A stretch of 64,000 bases of DNA, taken from the NCBI GenBank assembly GCA_036677445.1, contig JAVBWI010000004.1, positions 124,001 to 188,000 on the forward strand, read 5' to 3'. Shown here piece by piece: positions 31,781 through 40,536 of this stretch. A program made the translations under genes and the position numbers. The notes below the pieces were generated by a model, which had not been told where the DNA came from, searched no databases, and was given only the letters and a program-made list of their open reading frames with translations. Source of the DNA: JAVBWI01 sp036677445 (GTDB taxonomy: Bacteria > Bacillota > Clostridia > Christensenellales > CAG-138). Positions within the stretch are counted from its first letter, which is position 1, and every line of letters begins with the position of its first letter.

Positions 31781-33006
31781 ATTATGTCATCATAGGCAAT
31801 TCCATTGCCGCTATCGGTTGTATTGAAGGCATTCGCCGCACCGACTCCGAAGGCGGAATCACCGTTGTGGGAAAAGAGCCGTACCACGTATATTCCCGCC
31901 CGCTCATTTCCTACCTGCTGCTGGGCAAAACAGATCTTGCGCGCATGGCCTACCGGCCATGGGATTTTTACGAACGCAACGGCTGCACGCTTCTTTCAGG
32001 CAGAAGGGCCGACAAGATCGACCCAAAGGGACACCGGGTCACGCTGGATGACGGCACCACGCTGCCTTACGATAAGCTGCTGGTAGCGACCGGTTCCCGT
32101 CCTTTTATCCCTCCCATCAAAGGGCTGGATACCGTGGGGAAATACCACACCTTCCTCTCGCTGGACGACGCGCTTGCGCTCAAGGAGGATGTCGGCCCCA
32201 ATAGCCGCGTGCTCATCGTCGGCGCAGGCCTGATCGGGCTGAAATGTGCCGAGGGCATCAGCGGCAAGGCCGGCCACATCACGGTCGTGGATATGGCGAA
32301 ACAGGTGCTGCCCAGCGTACTGGATGAGGCGGGGGCGGCGCTTGTGCAGAAGCATATCGAGACGCAGGGCGTTGAACTGCATCTCGGCGTAAATATCGAG
32401 GCTTTCGAGAAAAAGTCAATGCTGCTGTCCGGCGGCCGAAAGCTCGATTTCGACATACTCGTCATCGCGGCCGGCGTACGCCCGGAGGTGGATTTGGTAA
32501 AGGCTGCCGGCGGCCAGGTCAACCGCGGCATACAGACAAACCATTGCTGCGCCACAACGCTGCCCGACGTTTACGCTGCCGGCGATTGCGCCGAAAGCCA
32601 TGACATCACGCTGGACGACCGGCGTATACTCGCGCTGCTGCCCAATGCATACATGCAGGGCGAATGCGCGGGCAGCCAAATGGCCGGCGGCGAACTTTCC
32701 TTTGACCGCGCCATACCGCTCAACGCCACGTCGCTTTGGGGCCTGCACATGATCACGGCAGGCAGCTATGTGGGCGACGATCATCTTTTTGAGCAGAACA
32801 ATACCTATAAGCGTTTGTTCTACCGGGATGATCTGCTCAAGGGCTTTATCATCATCGGCAACGTGGAGCGTACGGGGATATACACCGCGCTCATACGCAA
32901 CAAAACGCCGCTTTCCTCAATCGACTTTGAACTCATATGCGAAAAGCCCCAGCTGATGGCGTTTTCAAAGGCTGAACGGGCAAAGCAGCTCGGAGGTGTA
33001 CAGTGA
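31777..33006 (+). CDS. FAD-dependent NAD(P)H oxidoreductase subunit
   Basis: 409 residues. Two Rossmann motifs are visible: an N-terminal FAD loop, variant form YVIIGNSIAAIGCIEGI, and an NAD(P)H loop VLIVGAGLIGLKCAEG (about residues 144-159). The FAD-contact motif is DVYAAGDCAES (about 265-275). It resembles nitrite reductase large-subunit/rubredoxin reductase-type flavoproteins. It overlaps the ferredoxin gene by 4 bp and the GXGXG gene by 1 bp, so it is translationally coupled to both, and probably supplies electrons to the synthase. Confidence 0.9.
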   Translation: MNYVIIGNSIAAIGCIEGIRRTDSEGGITVVGKEPYHVYSRPLISYLLLGKTDLARMAYRPWDFYERNGCTLLSGRRADKIDPKGHRVTLDDGTTLPYDKLLVATGSRPFIPPIKGLDTVGKYHTFLSLDDALALKEDVGPNSRVLIVGAGLIGLKCAEGISGKAGHITVVDMAKQVLPSVLDEAGAALVQKHIETQGVELHLGVNIEAFEKKSMLLSGGRKLDFDILVIAAGVRPEVDLVKAAGGQVNRGIQTNHCCATTLPDVYAAGDCAESHDITLDDRRILALLPNAYMQGECAGSQMAGGELSFDRAIPLNATSLWGLHMITAGSYVGDDHLFEQNNTYKRLFYRDDLLKGFIIIGNVERTGIYTALIRNKTPLSSIDFELICEKPQLMAFSKAERAKQLGGVQ

Positions 33007-33725
33007 TGGTCATAGATGCAAAAGGCATGGGTTTTCGCGAATTGAACGCGAAGCTGCATGATACAGACAGTAAAGATATATTGGTTGAATCCTGCATGGG
33101 GCAGCGCTATATCGCCAATGGCCTGAAGGATAAATACATCACGGTCAAGGGCATACCCGGCAATGCGCTCGGCGCATATATGGACGGCGCGACCATTGAT
33201 GTGGAATTGAACGCGCAGGACGCTACCGGCGACACCATGAACGACGGCCGTATTATCGTGCGCGGTTCGGCCGGGGACGCTACTGGCTATTCCATGCGCG
33301 GCGGCAGGATCTATGTCCGCGGCAACACAGGATACCGCTGCGGCGTGCATATGAAGGCGTATGCGGATAAAGTACCGCTGATCGTGGTGGGCGGTTGCGC
33401 CGGCAGCTTCGTAGGGGAATACCAGGCGGGCGGCGAGATCTATGTGCTCGGCTTGCATTCCGAGGCCAAAACGCCGGTCGGTTACTTTTGCGGCACAGGC
33501 ATACACGGCGGGGCGATTTACCTGCGTGCAAGCGATCTGCCCGCGGATCTTCCGGTACAGGTCACCGCGAGGCAGGCGCAGGAAGAGGATAAGGCGCATA
33601 TGGCCGAACAGCTCGCCGAATACTGCGAACTGTTTGATTTGGATATCGGCGGGATACTCTCGCACAACTTCTTTGTTTTAAATGCCGATACCGCCAACCC
33701 GTACAAACAAATGTACACCTATTGA
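33006..33725 (+). CDS. Glutamate synthase GXGXG (C-terminal) subunit
   Basis: 239 residues forming the right-handed beta-helix of the GOGAT C-terminal domain, with repeated G-X-G turns: VKGIPGNALGAYMDG, VRGSAGDATGYSMRGGRIYVRGNTGYRCG and VGGCAGSFVGEYQAGGEIYVLG. In single-chain enzymes this domain is structural and supports the ammonia tunnel. Start ATG at 33006 overlaps the upstream stop (TGATG); a GTG at 33003 is an alternative. Fifth gene of the synthase set. Confidence 0.92.
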   Translation: MVIDAKGMGFRELNAKLHDTDSKDILVESCMGQRYIANGLKDKYITVKGIPGNALGAYMDGATIDVELNAQDATGDTMNDGRIIVRGSAGDATGYSMRGGRIYVRGNTGYRCGVHMKAYADKVPLIVVGGCAGSFVGEYQAGGEIYVLGLHSEAKTPVGYFCGTGIHGGAIYLRASDLPADLPVQVTARQAQEEDKAHMAEQLAEYCELFDLDIGGILSHNFFVLNADTANPYKQMYTY

Positions 33726-33928
33726 CCTGCGGCCGATACCGGAGCGGATCAATCCTTATCGGGCAGGGGCGGACGTTCAGCGGCGGAACCTGCGCCAAAG
33801 ACACTATTTCCGAGGAGGTAATGGTTAAAAACAACATGCGGCTTAACGTATTCTGCAAGCCATAACCCTTTTGCAGCTGCAGGCGTCGCATGTTGAAAAT
33901 AATATTCTATTTAGTAGGAGGTAGTCGT
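33726..33928 (+). promoter_or_regulatory. Structured leader upstream of amt
   Basis: 203 bp between the GXGXG gene and amt. CAACATGCG (33832-33840) pairs with CGCATGTTG (33887-33895), enclosing a smaller GCAAGCC/GGC-type structure. No T-run or clear promoter. It may be an attenuator or processing site that sets amt expression apart from the synthase genes. Confidence 0.4.
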
Positions 33929-35620
33929 ATGTTTTCTTCTGCCAGCACCATTTGGGTATTGATCGCCTCAGCCCTGGTGTTTTTCATGCAGGCCGGTTTC
34001 GCTATGGTAGAAACAGGTTTTACGCGAGCGAAAAACGCAGGCAATATCATCATGAAGAACCTCATGGATTTTGCCTTGGGCGCCCCCGCGTATTGGTTGT
34101 TGGGCTTCGGCATTATGTTCGGGGCCGGCGGCGCTCTGTTTGGCAAAATCGATTTCTTCATGATGGGAGATTATTCCTCCGTAACGCCTGCGGGTATTCC
34201 CACGTACGCATTCCTTATTTTCCAGACAGTATTCGCAGGAACCGCTGCTACCATCGTGTCCGGCGCCATGGCGGAGCGTACAAAATTCTCATCTTACTGT
34301 ATTTACAGCGTTGCGATCAGCCTGTTGATCTACCCCATCTCCGGCCATTGGATCTGGGGCGGCGGCTGGCTCGCAGACCTTGGCTTCCATGATTTTGCCG
34401 GTTCCACCGCGGTGCATATGGTCGGCGGCGTTGCGGCGCTTGTGGGCGCCAAGATATTGGGGCCCCGCCTGGGCAAATATGATAAGGCAGGCAAGCCCCG
34501 CGCCATCCCCGGCCATAGCCTGACGCTTGGCGCGCTGGGCGTGTTCATACTCTGGTTTGCGTGGTTTGGCTTCAACGGCGGATCAACCGTCTCTGCCGAA
34601 GGCGATGATGTTCTGATGTCTATTTCCCACATCTTCGTCACGACCAACCTGGCGGCAGCGTGCGCGGCTATCGCTACCATGGTATTGACCTGGCTGCGTT
34701 ACAAAAAACCGGATATTTCCATGACGCTCAACGGCGTGCTGGCCGGTCTTGTAGGCATTACGGCAGGCTGTGACCTTGTAAGCCCGATCGGCGCCGCCAT
34801 TATCGGCCTGCTCTGCGGCGTCATCGTTGTTTTCGCTGTAGAGTTCCTGGATAAGGTTGTGAAGATCGACGATCCCGTCGGCGCGATTGCCGTACATGGC
34901 GTTTGCGGCGCGCTCGGTACGCTGTTCGTCGGCTTGTTTGCCACCGACGGCGGCCTGTTCTATGGCGGCGGCTTCAATATGCTGGGCGTGCAGGCGCTGG
35001 GCGTCGCGGCCGTGGCCTTATGGGTCATCGTGACCATGGCCATCGTATTCACCCTTATCAAAAAGACGGTGGGCTTGCGTGTGAGCAAGGAGGAAGAAAT
35101 CGCCGGCCTGGATGTCAAGGAACACGGTCTTGTCAGCAGCTATGCGGACTTCATGCCCACCGTATCCGCCGCCTGTGCGGATGCGGATATTACCGGGGCG
35201 GCCGGCAGTGTTCCTGTTGCCCAGGCTGTTCCCGTTGAAACGGCCCCCGGAACCGGCCGTACCGGCGCCAAGCTTACTAAGATCACCATACTGGCAAGGC
35301 AAAGCCAGTTCGAAGCGCTCAAGCGCGCAATGAGCGACATTGAAGTAACAGGCATGACCGTCACCCAGGTGCTTGGCTGCGGCATGCAGAAAGGCGCACC
35401 CGAGTATTACCGCGGCGTCAAGGTCGAGCCAGATGTACTGCCTAAGATACAGGTGGATATCGTTGTAACCAAGGTGCCTGTCCGCACCGTAATCGAGACC
35501 GCAAAAAAGGTACTCTATACCGGCCATATCGGCGACGGAAAGATATTCGTCAGCGATATCGAGAACGTCATCAAGGTACGCACCGGCGAAGAGGGCTACG
35601 ACGCATTGCAGGACGACTAA
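33929..35620 (+). CDS. amt: Ammonium channel fused to a C-terminal PII (GlnB/GlnK) domain
   Basis: 563 residues. Residues 1 to about 400 are an Amt/Rh ammonium channel with eleven predicted helices (AGFAMVETGFTRAKNAGNIIMKN, HWIWGGGWLADLGFHDFAGSTAVHMVGG, and AVHGVCGALGTLFVGLFATDGG with a pore histidine). An Ala/Pro-rich linker follows. The last 110 or so residues are a PII domain: LTKITILARQSQFEALKRAM, a T-loop with YYRG, VDIVV, and the signature TGHIGDGKIFVSDIENVIKVRTGE. PII proteins block Amt channels in response to ATP/ADP and 2-oxoglutarate; here the regulator is covalently attached. The ATG at 33929 follows AGGAGG. Confidence 0.95.
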   Translation: MFSSASTIWVLIASALVFFMQAGFAMVETGFTRAKNAGNIIMKNLMDFALGAPAYWLLGFGIMFGAGGALFGKIDFFMMGDYSSVTPAGIPTYAFLIFQTVFAGTAATIVSGAMAERTKFSSYCIYSVAISLLIYPISGHWIWGGGWLADLGFHDFAGSTAVHMVGGVAALVGAKILGPRLGKYDKAGKPRAIPGHSLTLGALGVFILWFAWFGFNGGSTVSAEGDDVLMSISHIFVTTNLAAACAAIATMVLTWLRYKKPDISMTLNGVLAGLVGITAGCDLVSPIGAAIIGLLCGVIVVFAVEFLDKVVKIDDPVGAIAVHGVCGALGTLFVGLFATDGGLFYGGGFNMLGVQALGVAAVALWVIVTMAIVFTLIKKTVGLRVSKEEEIAGLDVKEHGLVSSYADFMPTVSAACADADITGAAGSVPVAQAVPVETAPGTGRTGAKLTKITILARQSQFEALKRAMSDIEVTGMTVTQVLGCGMQKGAPEYYRGVKVEPDVLPKIQVDIVVTKVPVRTVIETAKKVLYTGHIGDGKIFVSDIENVIKVRTGEEGYDALQDD

Positions 35621-35640
35621 AGCCATGCACGTTTCTAAGT

Positions 35641-35800
35641 AACCGCTGATTTTAATGCGGAACATTGTCTTGACGGCTGTTTTCGCGTCCTGCTGCGTTA
35701 AGCTAAATCTTGAAATGGCGCTGCTATTCCTTCGATTTTGCTCCTTGCAGGCCTAGATATCATCTCGTCAATCCATCATCCCTCATTTAATCAGCGCTTA
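35641..35800. repeat. MITE-like element with imperfect terminal inverted repeats
   Basis: CGCTGATTTTAATG near 35644 is matched in inverse by CATTTAATCAGCG at 35784-35796 (one gap). The 155-bp interior has no ORF. It sits between the amt stop and the amt terminator. Confidence 0.4.
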
Positions 35801-35818
35801 CCTAAAGAACATTTTTTC

Positions 35819-35853
35819 AGCGCCTCCGGCCATATCGCCGGAGGCGCTTTTTC
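35819..35853 (+). terminator. Terminator of the glutamate synthase-amt operon
   Basis: AGCGCCTCCGGC pairs with GCCGGAGGCGCT (12-bp stem, 6-nt loop), followed by TTTTC and further T-rich sequence. Confidence 0.88.
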
Positions 35854-35990
35854 TCAATTTTTCCGTGTTATGACTGCTTTCGATCACCCCAGACAAAGCA
35901 ACCGCTTCGATATTTTGACCCTTATTATTAAATTCTAGCATCAACTTCGGAATATGATTTATTATAAAATTGATTATCTTAATTTTATTG
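35854..35990. other. AT-rich intergenic stretch
   Basis: Part of the 424-bp gap after amt. From 35930 the sequence is strongly AT-rich up to the promoter at 35991. No ORF or repeat was seen. Confidence 0.5.
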
Positions 35991-36019
35991 TTGACATTTT
36001 TAATTTTGAGGAATAGTAT
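35991..36019 (+). promoter_or_regulatory. Promoter of the DUF2089 cluster
   Basis: TTGACA (35991-35996), 17-bp spacer, TAGTAT (36014-36019), in AT-rich DNA 25 bp upstream of the start codon. Confidence 0.75.
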
Positions 36020-36044
36020 ATGAGCATAAAAGGAGGAATACCGA

Positions 36045-36425
36045 ATGCAATATCAACCGCCGTCAAAATGCCCGGTATGCGCAACGGAGTTACGCATTAC
36101 CAAGCTTTCCTGTCCCAAATGCCATACGGAATTAAGCGGAAGCTTTCAGCCCTGCAAATACTGCGCGTTGGATGAAAAGCAACAGCTTTTTATGGAAACG
36201 TTTCTCAAGTGCAAGGGCAGCATCAAGGATGTAGAGCGTACGCTCGGCATCTCCTACCCAACCGTAAAGGGACTTCTGGATGAACTGTTGAACGCATTGT
36301 TTCCCGGCGAAAAGGTCGCGCAGGAGGATGCTTTAAGCGTATCCGCCGTGCTTGACAGGCTGGAAAACAAGGAAATCACCGCCGCAGAAGCGGCTGCATT
36401 ACTTGCGAAATTGAAAGGAGAATAA
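36045..36425 (+). CDS. DUF2089-family zinc-ribbon and helix-turn-helix protein
   Basis: 126 residues. The N-terminal zinc ribbon has CPVCATELRITKLSCPKCHTEL plus CKYC (residues 9-40). A helix-turn-helix-like region follows (KGSIKDVERTLGISYPTVKGLLDELL), and the C-terminus has an acidic EITAAEAAALLAKLKGE tail like that at the start of the next gene. DUF2089 proteins are suspected regulators of the linked membrane genes. AAGGAGG precedes the start, and the next gene begins 5 bp after its stop. Confidence 0.8.
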   Translation: MQYQPPSKCPVCATELRITKLSCPKCHTELSGSFQPCKYCALDEKQQLFMETFLKCKGSIKDVERTLGISYPTVKGLLDELLNALFPGEKVAQEDALSVSAVLDRLENKEITAAEAAALLAKLKGE

Positions 36426-36430
36426 AAAAG

Positions 36431-36853
36431 ATGGATGAGACCAGCAAGGCCCGTATATTGAACATGCTCAAGGATGGACAGATTACCGTAGAGGAAGCGG
36501 AACAGCTTCTTAGCGCGCTGGAGCAGCCTGCGGCAGCACCCGTAACGCTCAAGGACAGCCGGGGCCGTAAAGCCAAGAAACTGCGGGTGATCGTGGATAC
36601 CGTTGACGAAAAGCAGTCAAAAGCCAAAGTGAACGTGAACGTTCCTATTTCACTTGTAAAAACCCTGGGGCCCATTATCGCAAAAAACCTTCCTGCCGAA
36701 GCAAAGGAAGAAATCGATAAGGCGGGCGTCGACCTTATCGCGATTATGGACAGTATCGAAACATTGATTGAAAGCGGTCTGGAGGAGGATATCGTCAATG
36801 TCGATATCGGAGACGGACCCGATATGGCGAAGGTGCGCATCTATGTCGAATAG
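36431..36853 (+). CDS. Small SHOCT-like/YvlB-like protein of unknown function
   Basis: 140 residues. It begins MDETSKARILNMLKDGQITVEEAEQLLSALEQ, a short helical SHOCT-like oligomerisation motif found at the start of many envelope-stress proteins. The rest includes a beta-rich segment (LRVIVDTVDEKQSKAKVNVNVPISLVKTLGPIIAKNLP) as in YvlB-type proteins. No catalytic residues are apparent. It overlaps the next gene by 11 bp. The function is unknown and probably envelope-related, given its partners. Confidence 0.7.
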   Translation: MDETSKARILNMLKDGQITVEEAEQLLSALEQPAAAPVTLKDSRGRKAKKLRVIVDTVDEKQSKAKVNVNVPISLVKTLGPIIAKNLPAEAKEEIDKAGVDLIAIMDSIETLIESGLEEDIVNVDIGDGPDMAKVRIYVE

Positions 36854-37178
36854 GCCTGCGATGCTGCTTTGGATCAGCATAAAAGTCAACGGGAAAAGCC
36901 GTTTTCGGTTTTTTCTTGCGCTTCCCATTTTCGTGGCGCTGGCATTGGCGGATATGCTCGACGATATGGGCACGTTGGCTGCGGTATTTTGCCCTCGCAT
37001 CAGCATAAAAACCGCCGGGAACCGCGAAAAGACGGTTTCATCCATGATTCACACGGTAACCGGTACTCTGTTCGATTTCCTTTGGGAATTTATATTTGTG
37101 ACCGGGCCGCTGGATCTGGTAGATGTTGACGTACAAAACAAGCGCGGGACCGTCAAAGTCAAAGTAGCAACGCGCTAG
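36843..37178 (+). CDS. Small protein of unknown function with a hydrophobic segment
   Basis: 111 residues from ATG at 36843, which overlaps the upstream stop and has GAAGG 9 bp upstream; an alternative ATG is at 36861. It has a hydrophobic stretch around residues 21-38 (SRFRFFLALPIFVALALADML), a second at TLFDFLWEFIFVTGPLDLV, and a beta-like C-terminus, DVDVQNKRGTVKVKVATR. No family recognised. It sits between the YvlB-like gene and the holin-like gene, so it is probably part of the same membrane-associated set. Confidence 0.65.
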   Translation: MSNRPAMLLWISIKVNGKSRFRFFLALPIFVALALADMLDDMGTLAAVFCPRISIKTAGNREKTVSSMIHTVTGTLFDFLWEFIFVTGPLDLVDVDVQNKRGTVKVKVATR

Positions 37179-37194
37179 AAAGGATCGCCTTAAG

Positions 37195-37554
37195 ATGAAA
37201 CTTATTCTGAAATGGCTGATTTGCCTGATTGCGCTGCTGATGACAGCTTACATTTTTCCCGCGCACGTATCGGTCTCCGGCGGCATATTCACGCTCGCGG
37301 CCGGGGCGACGGTTTTGTGGCTGTTGAATTTATTCGTCAAGCCACTCTTGCAGTTGGTTTGCTTGCCGGCAACCATCCTGACGCTGGGTCTGTTCTTTTT
37401 CGTCGCCAACGCCTGGATGGTCGGACTGATGGACGCTATTTTGTCCCCCATCCATTTCGACGGTTTCTGGGTCCGGCTGTTTGCGGCGCTGCTGGTTTCC
37501 CTTGGTAACGCCGTGTTGATAGCCGCCCGCCGCACCCATACCCGGCAGGCTTAA
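37195..37554 (+). CDS. Phage-holin-like family 4 membrane protein (YvlD type)
   Basis: 119 residues with four predicted transmembrane helices: residues 4-20, 28-46, 57-78 and 90-110. Landmarks such as LWLLNLFVKPLLQLVCLPATILTLGLFFFVANAWMV match the YvlD/DUF360 family. Despite the name it is a chromosomal envelope protein, often next to YvlB or PspC genes, and no phage genes are nearby. Last gene of the cluster, 16 bp after the previous stop, with a terminator 60 bp downstream. Confidence 0.88.
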   Translation: MKLILKWLICLIALLMTAYIFPAHVSVSGGIFTLAAGATVLWLLNLFVKPLLQLVCLPATILTLGLFFFVANAWMVGLMDAILSPIHFDGFWVRLFAALLVSLGNAVLIAARRTHTRQA

Positions 37555-37613
37555 CGGTTTCCCATCGCATTCTCTTTCTTGTGTTGCATAACGGTTGAAT
37601 TAACTACTTATTC

Positions 37614-37638
37614 CACCGGCCCGGCCGGTGATTTTTTT
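37614..37638 (+). terminator. Terminator of the DUF2089/YvlD cluster
   Basis: CACCGGC, CCG, GCCGGTG, then A and seven T. Confidence 0.85.
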
Positions 37639-37645
37639 GCATACA

Positions 37646-37669
37646 AAAGGGCGGCTTACGTCGCCCTTT
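37646..37669 (-). terminator. Terminator of the ChvE/Ggu-type sugar operon
   Basis: AAAGGGCG (37646-37653) pairs with CGCCCTTT (37662-37669) and flanking TACAA/TTGTA extends the stem. On the minus strand CCCTTTTGTATG follows. Confidence 0.7.
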
Positions 37670-37716
37670 CATTGTATGTACCGTCAGCATCATTTCAGCC
37701 GATGGGAAACATCGCC

Positions 37717-38883
37717 TTATGCTTCTTTGGATTTGGCGTACAAGTCGAACGCCACCGCAAACAATATAACCAGCCCCTTGATTGCCTGCTGCAGATCAAC
37801 CGCAATGCCCATGATGCTCATGCCGTTGTTCATAACGCCCATGATGAAGCATCCCACCAAAGCGCCGCTGATGGTACCCGTTCCGCCCGAAACGGATGCG
37901 CCGCCGATAAAGCAGGATGCGATCGCATCCAGCTCGAAGCCGTTACCCGCCTTCGGCGTACCCGCGTTGAGGCGGGCCGCAAATACCAGGCCGGCAAGGC
38001 CTGCCAGCACGCCCATGTTTACGAACGCTGCAAACAGCACCTTCTTAATCTTGACACCGGAAAGCCCGGCCGCCTTTTCATTGCCGCCCACTGCATATAA
38101 ATGCCGGCCTATGATTGTGCGCCGCGTAATGAAAGAATAAATCAATACGAGCGCGATCATGATGAGCATTACCGTGGGGAACCCCTGATACGCTGCGAAA
38201 AAGTAAGCAAACCCCAGCAATATAGCGCAAGTGAGCACCGTTTTGCAAACGCTGCCCCAAAGCGACGCCGTTGCAAAGTTATATTTGCGTTGCTCGGCAC
38301 GCGCGTTGATTTCCTTGAACACCAAAGCGACGCAAGCAACAATGGCAATCAGTATCGTCGTAAGGTGCAGGCCGCTGGAACTGAAGATATCCGGAAGAAA
38401 GCTGGAACTAAGCGCCTGGAATTCTTCGCTGAACGGGCCGATGGAGCGGCCGTCGAGTATAACGACCGTCAGGCCGCGAAACACAAGCTGTGAGGAAAGC
38501 GTAACGATAAACGCCGGTATATTTCGCACAGCTACCCAAAAGCCATGCCACGCGCCAATAGCGCCGCCAAGGAGCAGGCCTGTGAGCAGCGTCACTAAGA
38601 AACCGGTGCCCTTTTTCACCATCATCACGGCCGCAACCGCCCCCACCACCGCCGCAATGGAACCGACGGAAAGGTCGATACGCGCGGTGATGATGATGGG
38701 CAGCATACCGATCGCCAATATGACGATATAGCTGTTCTGCAATACGATATTCGTCATATTCAATGGCGTAAGCAGCAGCCCGTCCGTGAGGATCTGGAAC
38801 ATGAGAACCATGACGACCAATATCAAAATCATACTGTATTGCCGCATGTTGTTCTTCACAAGTGACTTCAGTGTTTTCATCAA
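37717..38883 (-). CDS. gguB: Multiple-sugar ABC transporter permease (GguB/XylH/MglC type)
   Basis: 388 residues with about ten transmembrane helices, BPD_transp_2 family. Family landmarks are LGMLPIIITARIDLSVGSIAA near residue 60, NIPAFIVTLSSQLVFRG, GRHLYAVGGNEKAAGLSGVKIKKV (the loop that contacts the ATPase) and GASVSGGTGTISGALVGCFIMGVMNNGMSIMG. It is longer than RbsC, as is usual for GguB/XylH. It forms the membrane channel with the preceding ATPase and ChvE-like binding protein. Start ATG at 38883 follows GGGGTATTG; it is last in the operon. Confidence 0.93.
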   Translation of the reverse strand: MMKTLKSLVKNNMRQYSMILILVVMVLMFQILTDGLLLTPLNMTNIVLQNSYIVILAIGMLPIIITARIDLSVGSIAAVVGAVAAVMMVKKGTGFLVTLLTGLLLGGAIGAWHGFWVAVRNIPAFIVTLSSQLVFRGLTVVILDGRSIGPFSEEFQALSSSFLPDIFSSSGLHLTTILIAIVACVALVFKEINARAEQRKYNFATASLWGSVCKTVLTCAILLGFAYFFAAYQGFPTVMLIMIALVLIYSFITRRTIIGRHLYAVGGNEKAAGLSGVKIKKVLFAAFVNMGVLAGLAGLVFAARLNAGTPKAGNGFELDAIASCFIGGASVSGGTGTISGALVGCFIMGVMNNGMSIMGIAVDLQQAIKGLVILFAVAFDLYAKSKEA

Positions 38884-38954
38884 TACCCCTCCGCCGCCCC
38901 GAACGTATCCGTTCGCGGCATGTACTTAAGAATTTGGGTTCGCACGGAAGGCCG

Positions 38955-40469
38955 CTATACGAGCAGCCGCATGATGGTTTCCTGCGTTGCCTGTTCCACA
39001 GGCATCTCGCCTTTGATGTGCCCTTCGCTCATGATATAAATGCGGTCGCATACGCCGAGCAGCTCCGGCAATTCCGAAGAAATCATCAGTACCGCCTTGC
39101 CTTCGTCCGCCATACGGTTGATAATCTTATACACGTCATATTTGGCGCCGACATCGATACCGCGCGTGGGTTCATCCAATATCAGCACGTCACTCTCGCA
39201 GAACAGCCATTTTGCAAGCACGACCTTTTGCTGATTGCCGCCGGAAAGATTGCTTGCTTTCTGCAATACATGCGAGCACTTGATGTGCAGGGCCTCCGAT
39301 GCGCTGTTGGCGGCGACCAATTGCCGATTGGTATTGACTACCGAACGCCTGGACACCTTTTTGAGATTGGTAAGGGTAATGTTTTCCATAATGCTCTGTA
39401 TCTGCACAAGGCCGTATGTTTTCCTGTCCTCCGACACATAAGCGATCCCGTTTTTAACAGCGTCGCTTACAGACTTAATGCCGATCTTTTTCCCGTCCTT
39501 ATAAATCTCGCCTTGAATCTTCCGGCCGTAGGAGCGGCCGAAAACGCTCATCGCAAACTCGGTGCGGCCTGCGCCCATCAGCCCCGCAATACCCACCACT
39601 TCGCCGCGATGCACCTGAATGGTAACGTTATCCGTCACCTTGCGTTCCTGATGCTGCGGGTGGTACACATTCCAATCCCGCACCTCCAGCAGTACTTCGC
39701 TGATATGACGCTCCCGTGTGGGGTAACGGTCCGTCAGTTCCCGCCCAACCATGCTGCGGATAATGCGGTCCTCCGATACAGATTGGTCACACTGCATGTG
39801 GTCGACTGTTTTTCCGTCTCTGAGCACGGTGATCCGGTCAGCAACGGAAACGACTTCGTTGAGCTTATGGGAGATCATGATACAGGTAATGCCTTCGGAC
39901 TGAAGCTGCTTAAGCAATTGCAGCAAATTAGCGCTGTCATTTTCGTTAAGTGCAGCAGTCGGCTCATCCAATATAAGCAGTTTGCACTTTTTCGAAAGGG
40001 CTTTGGCGATTTCCACAAGCTGCTGTTTGCCGATGCCAATATTGGTAATAAGCGTATGGGGGCTGTCATGCAAGCCCACTTTCTGCAGCAGTTCCGTCGC
40101 CCGGTGCGCCGTTTTGTTCCAGTCAATAACGCCCGATTTGTTGTTCTCGTTTCCAAGAAACATGTTTTCCGCAATGGATAAATAAGGGATCAGGGCAAGT
40201 TCCTGATGAATAATAACGATACCCGTTGCTTCGCTTTGCGCAATGCTGCGAAATGCGCAAACCTGATCATCAAATAAAACGTCGCCGGTATAAGTGCCAT
40301 GCGGATATACGCCGGACAGCACATTCATTAATGTGGATTTGCCTGCGCCGTTTTCGCCCACCAGTGCGTGTATTTCGCCGCGGCGCACGCGCAAATTCAC
40401 GTCATCGAGCGCCTTCACGCCCGGAAACTCCTTGGTAATGCCGCACATCTCTAATATATACTCTGACAT
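38955..40469 (-). CDS. gguA: Sugar ABC transporter ATPase, two nucleotide-binding domains (GguA/XylG/MglA type)
   Basis: 504 residues, two fused ABC domains. The first has a Walker A GENGAGKST (about 38-46) and LLILDEPTAAL; the second has a degenerate Walker A (GLMGAGRTE), the signature LSGGNQQKVVLAKWL and LILDEPTRGIDVGAKYDVY. It energises uptake through the permease encoded next. The gene lies 67 bp downstream of the binding-protein gene. Confidence 0.94.
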   Translation of the reverse strand: MSEYILEMCGITKEFPGVKALDDVNLRVRRGEIHALVGENGAGKSTLMNVLSGVYPHGTYTGDVLFDDQVCAFRSIAQSEATGIVIIHQELALIPYLSIAENMFLGNENNKSGVIDWNKTAHRATELLQKVGLHDSPHTLITNIGIGKQQLVEIAKALSKKCKLLILDEPTAALNENDSANLLQLLKQLQSEGITCIMISHKLNEVVSVADRITVLRDGKTVDHMQCDQSVSEDRIIRSMVGRELTDRYPTRERHISEVLLEVRDWNVYHPQHQERKVTDNVTIQVHRGEVVGIAGLMGAGRTEFAMSVFGRSYGRKIQGEIYKDGKKIGIKSVSDAVKNGIAYVSEDRKTYGLVQIQSIMENITLTNLKKVSRRSVVNTNRQLVAANSASEALHIKCSHVLQKASNLSGGNQQKVVLAKWLFCESDVLILDEPTRGIDVGAKYDVYKIINRMADEGKAVLMISSELPELLGVCDRIYIMSEGHIKGEMPVEQATQETIMRLLV

Positions 40470-40536
40470 AGTGCACTCCTTTTCCCTGTTGAGGCGTATG
40501 ACGGAAAATCCGCCATACGCCCCGCAGGCTTGCCGC

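Noticed and set aside
33726..33928. Glutamine riboswitch upstream of amt
   Set aside because: Context fits and short pieces such as CGTTCA occur, but I could not align the conserved glutamine-aptamer core or its pseudoknot, so it is listed only as a structured leader.
37195..37554. Prophage remnant suggested by the phage-holin family name
   Set aside because: The YvlD-type protein is a chromosomal envelope protein; neighbours are DUF2089 and YvlB-like genes, with no phage genes in the window.
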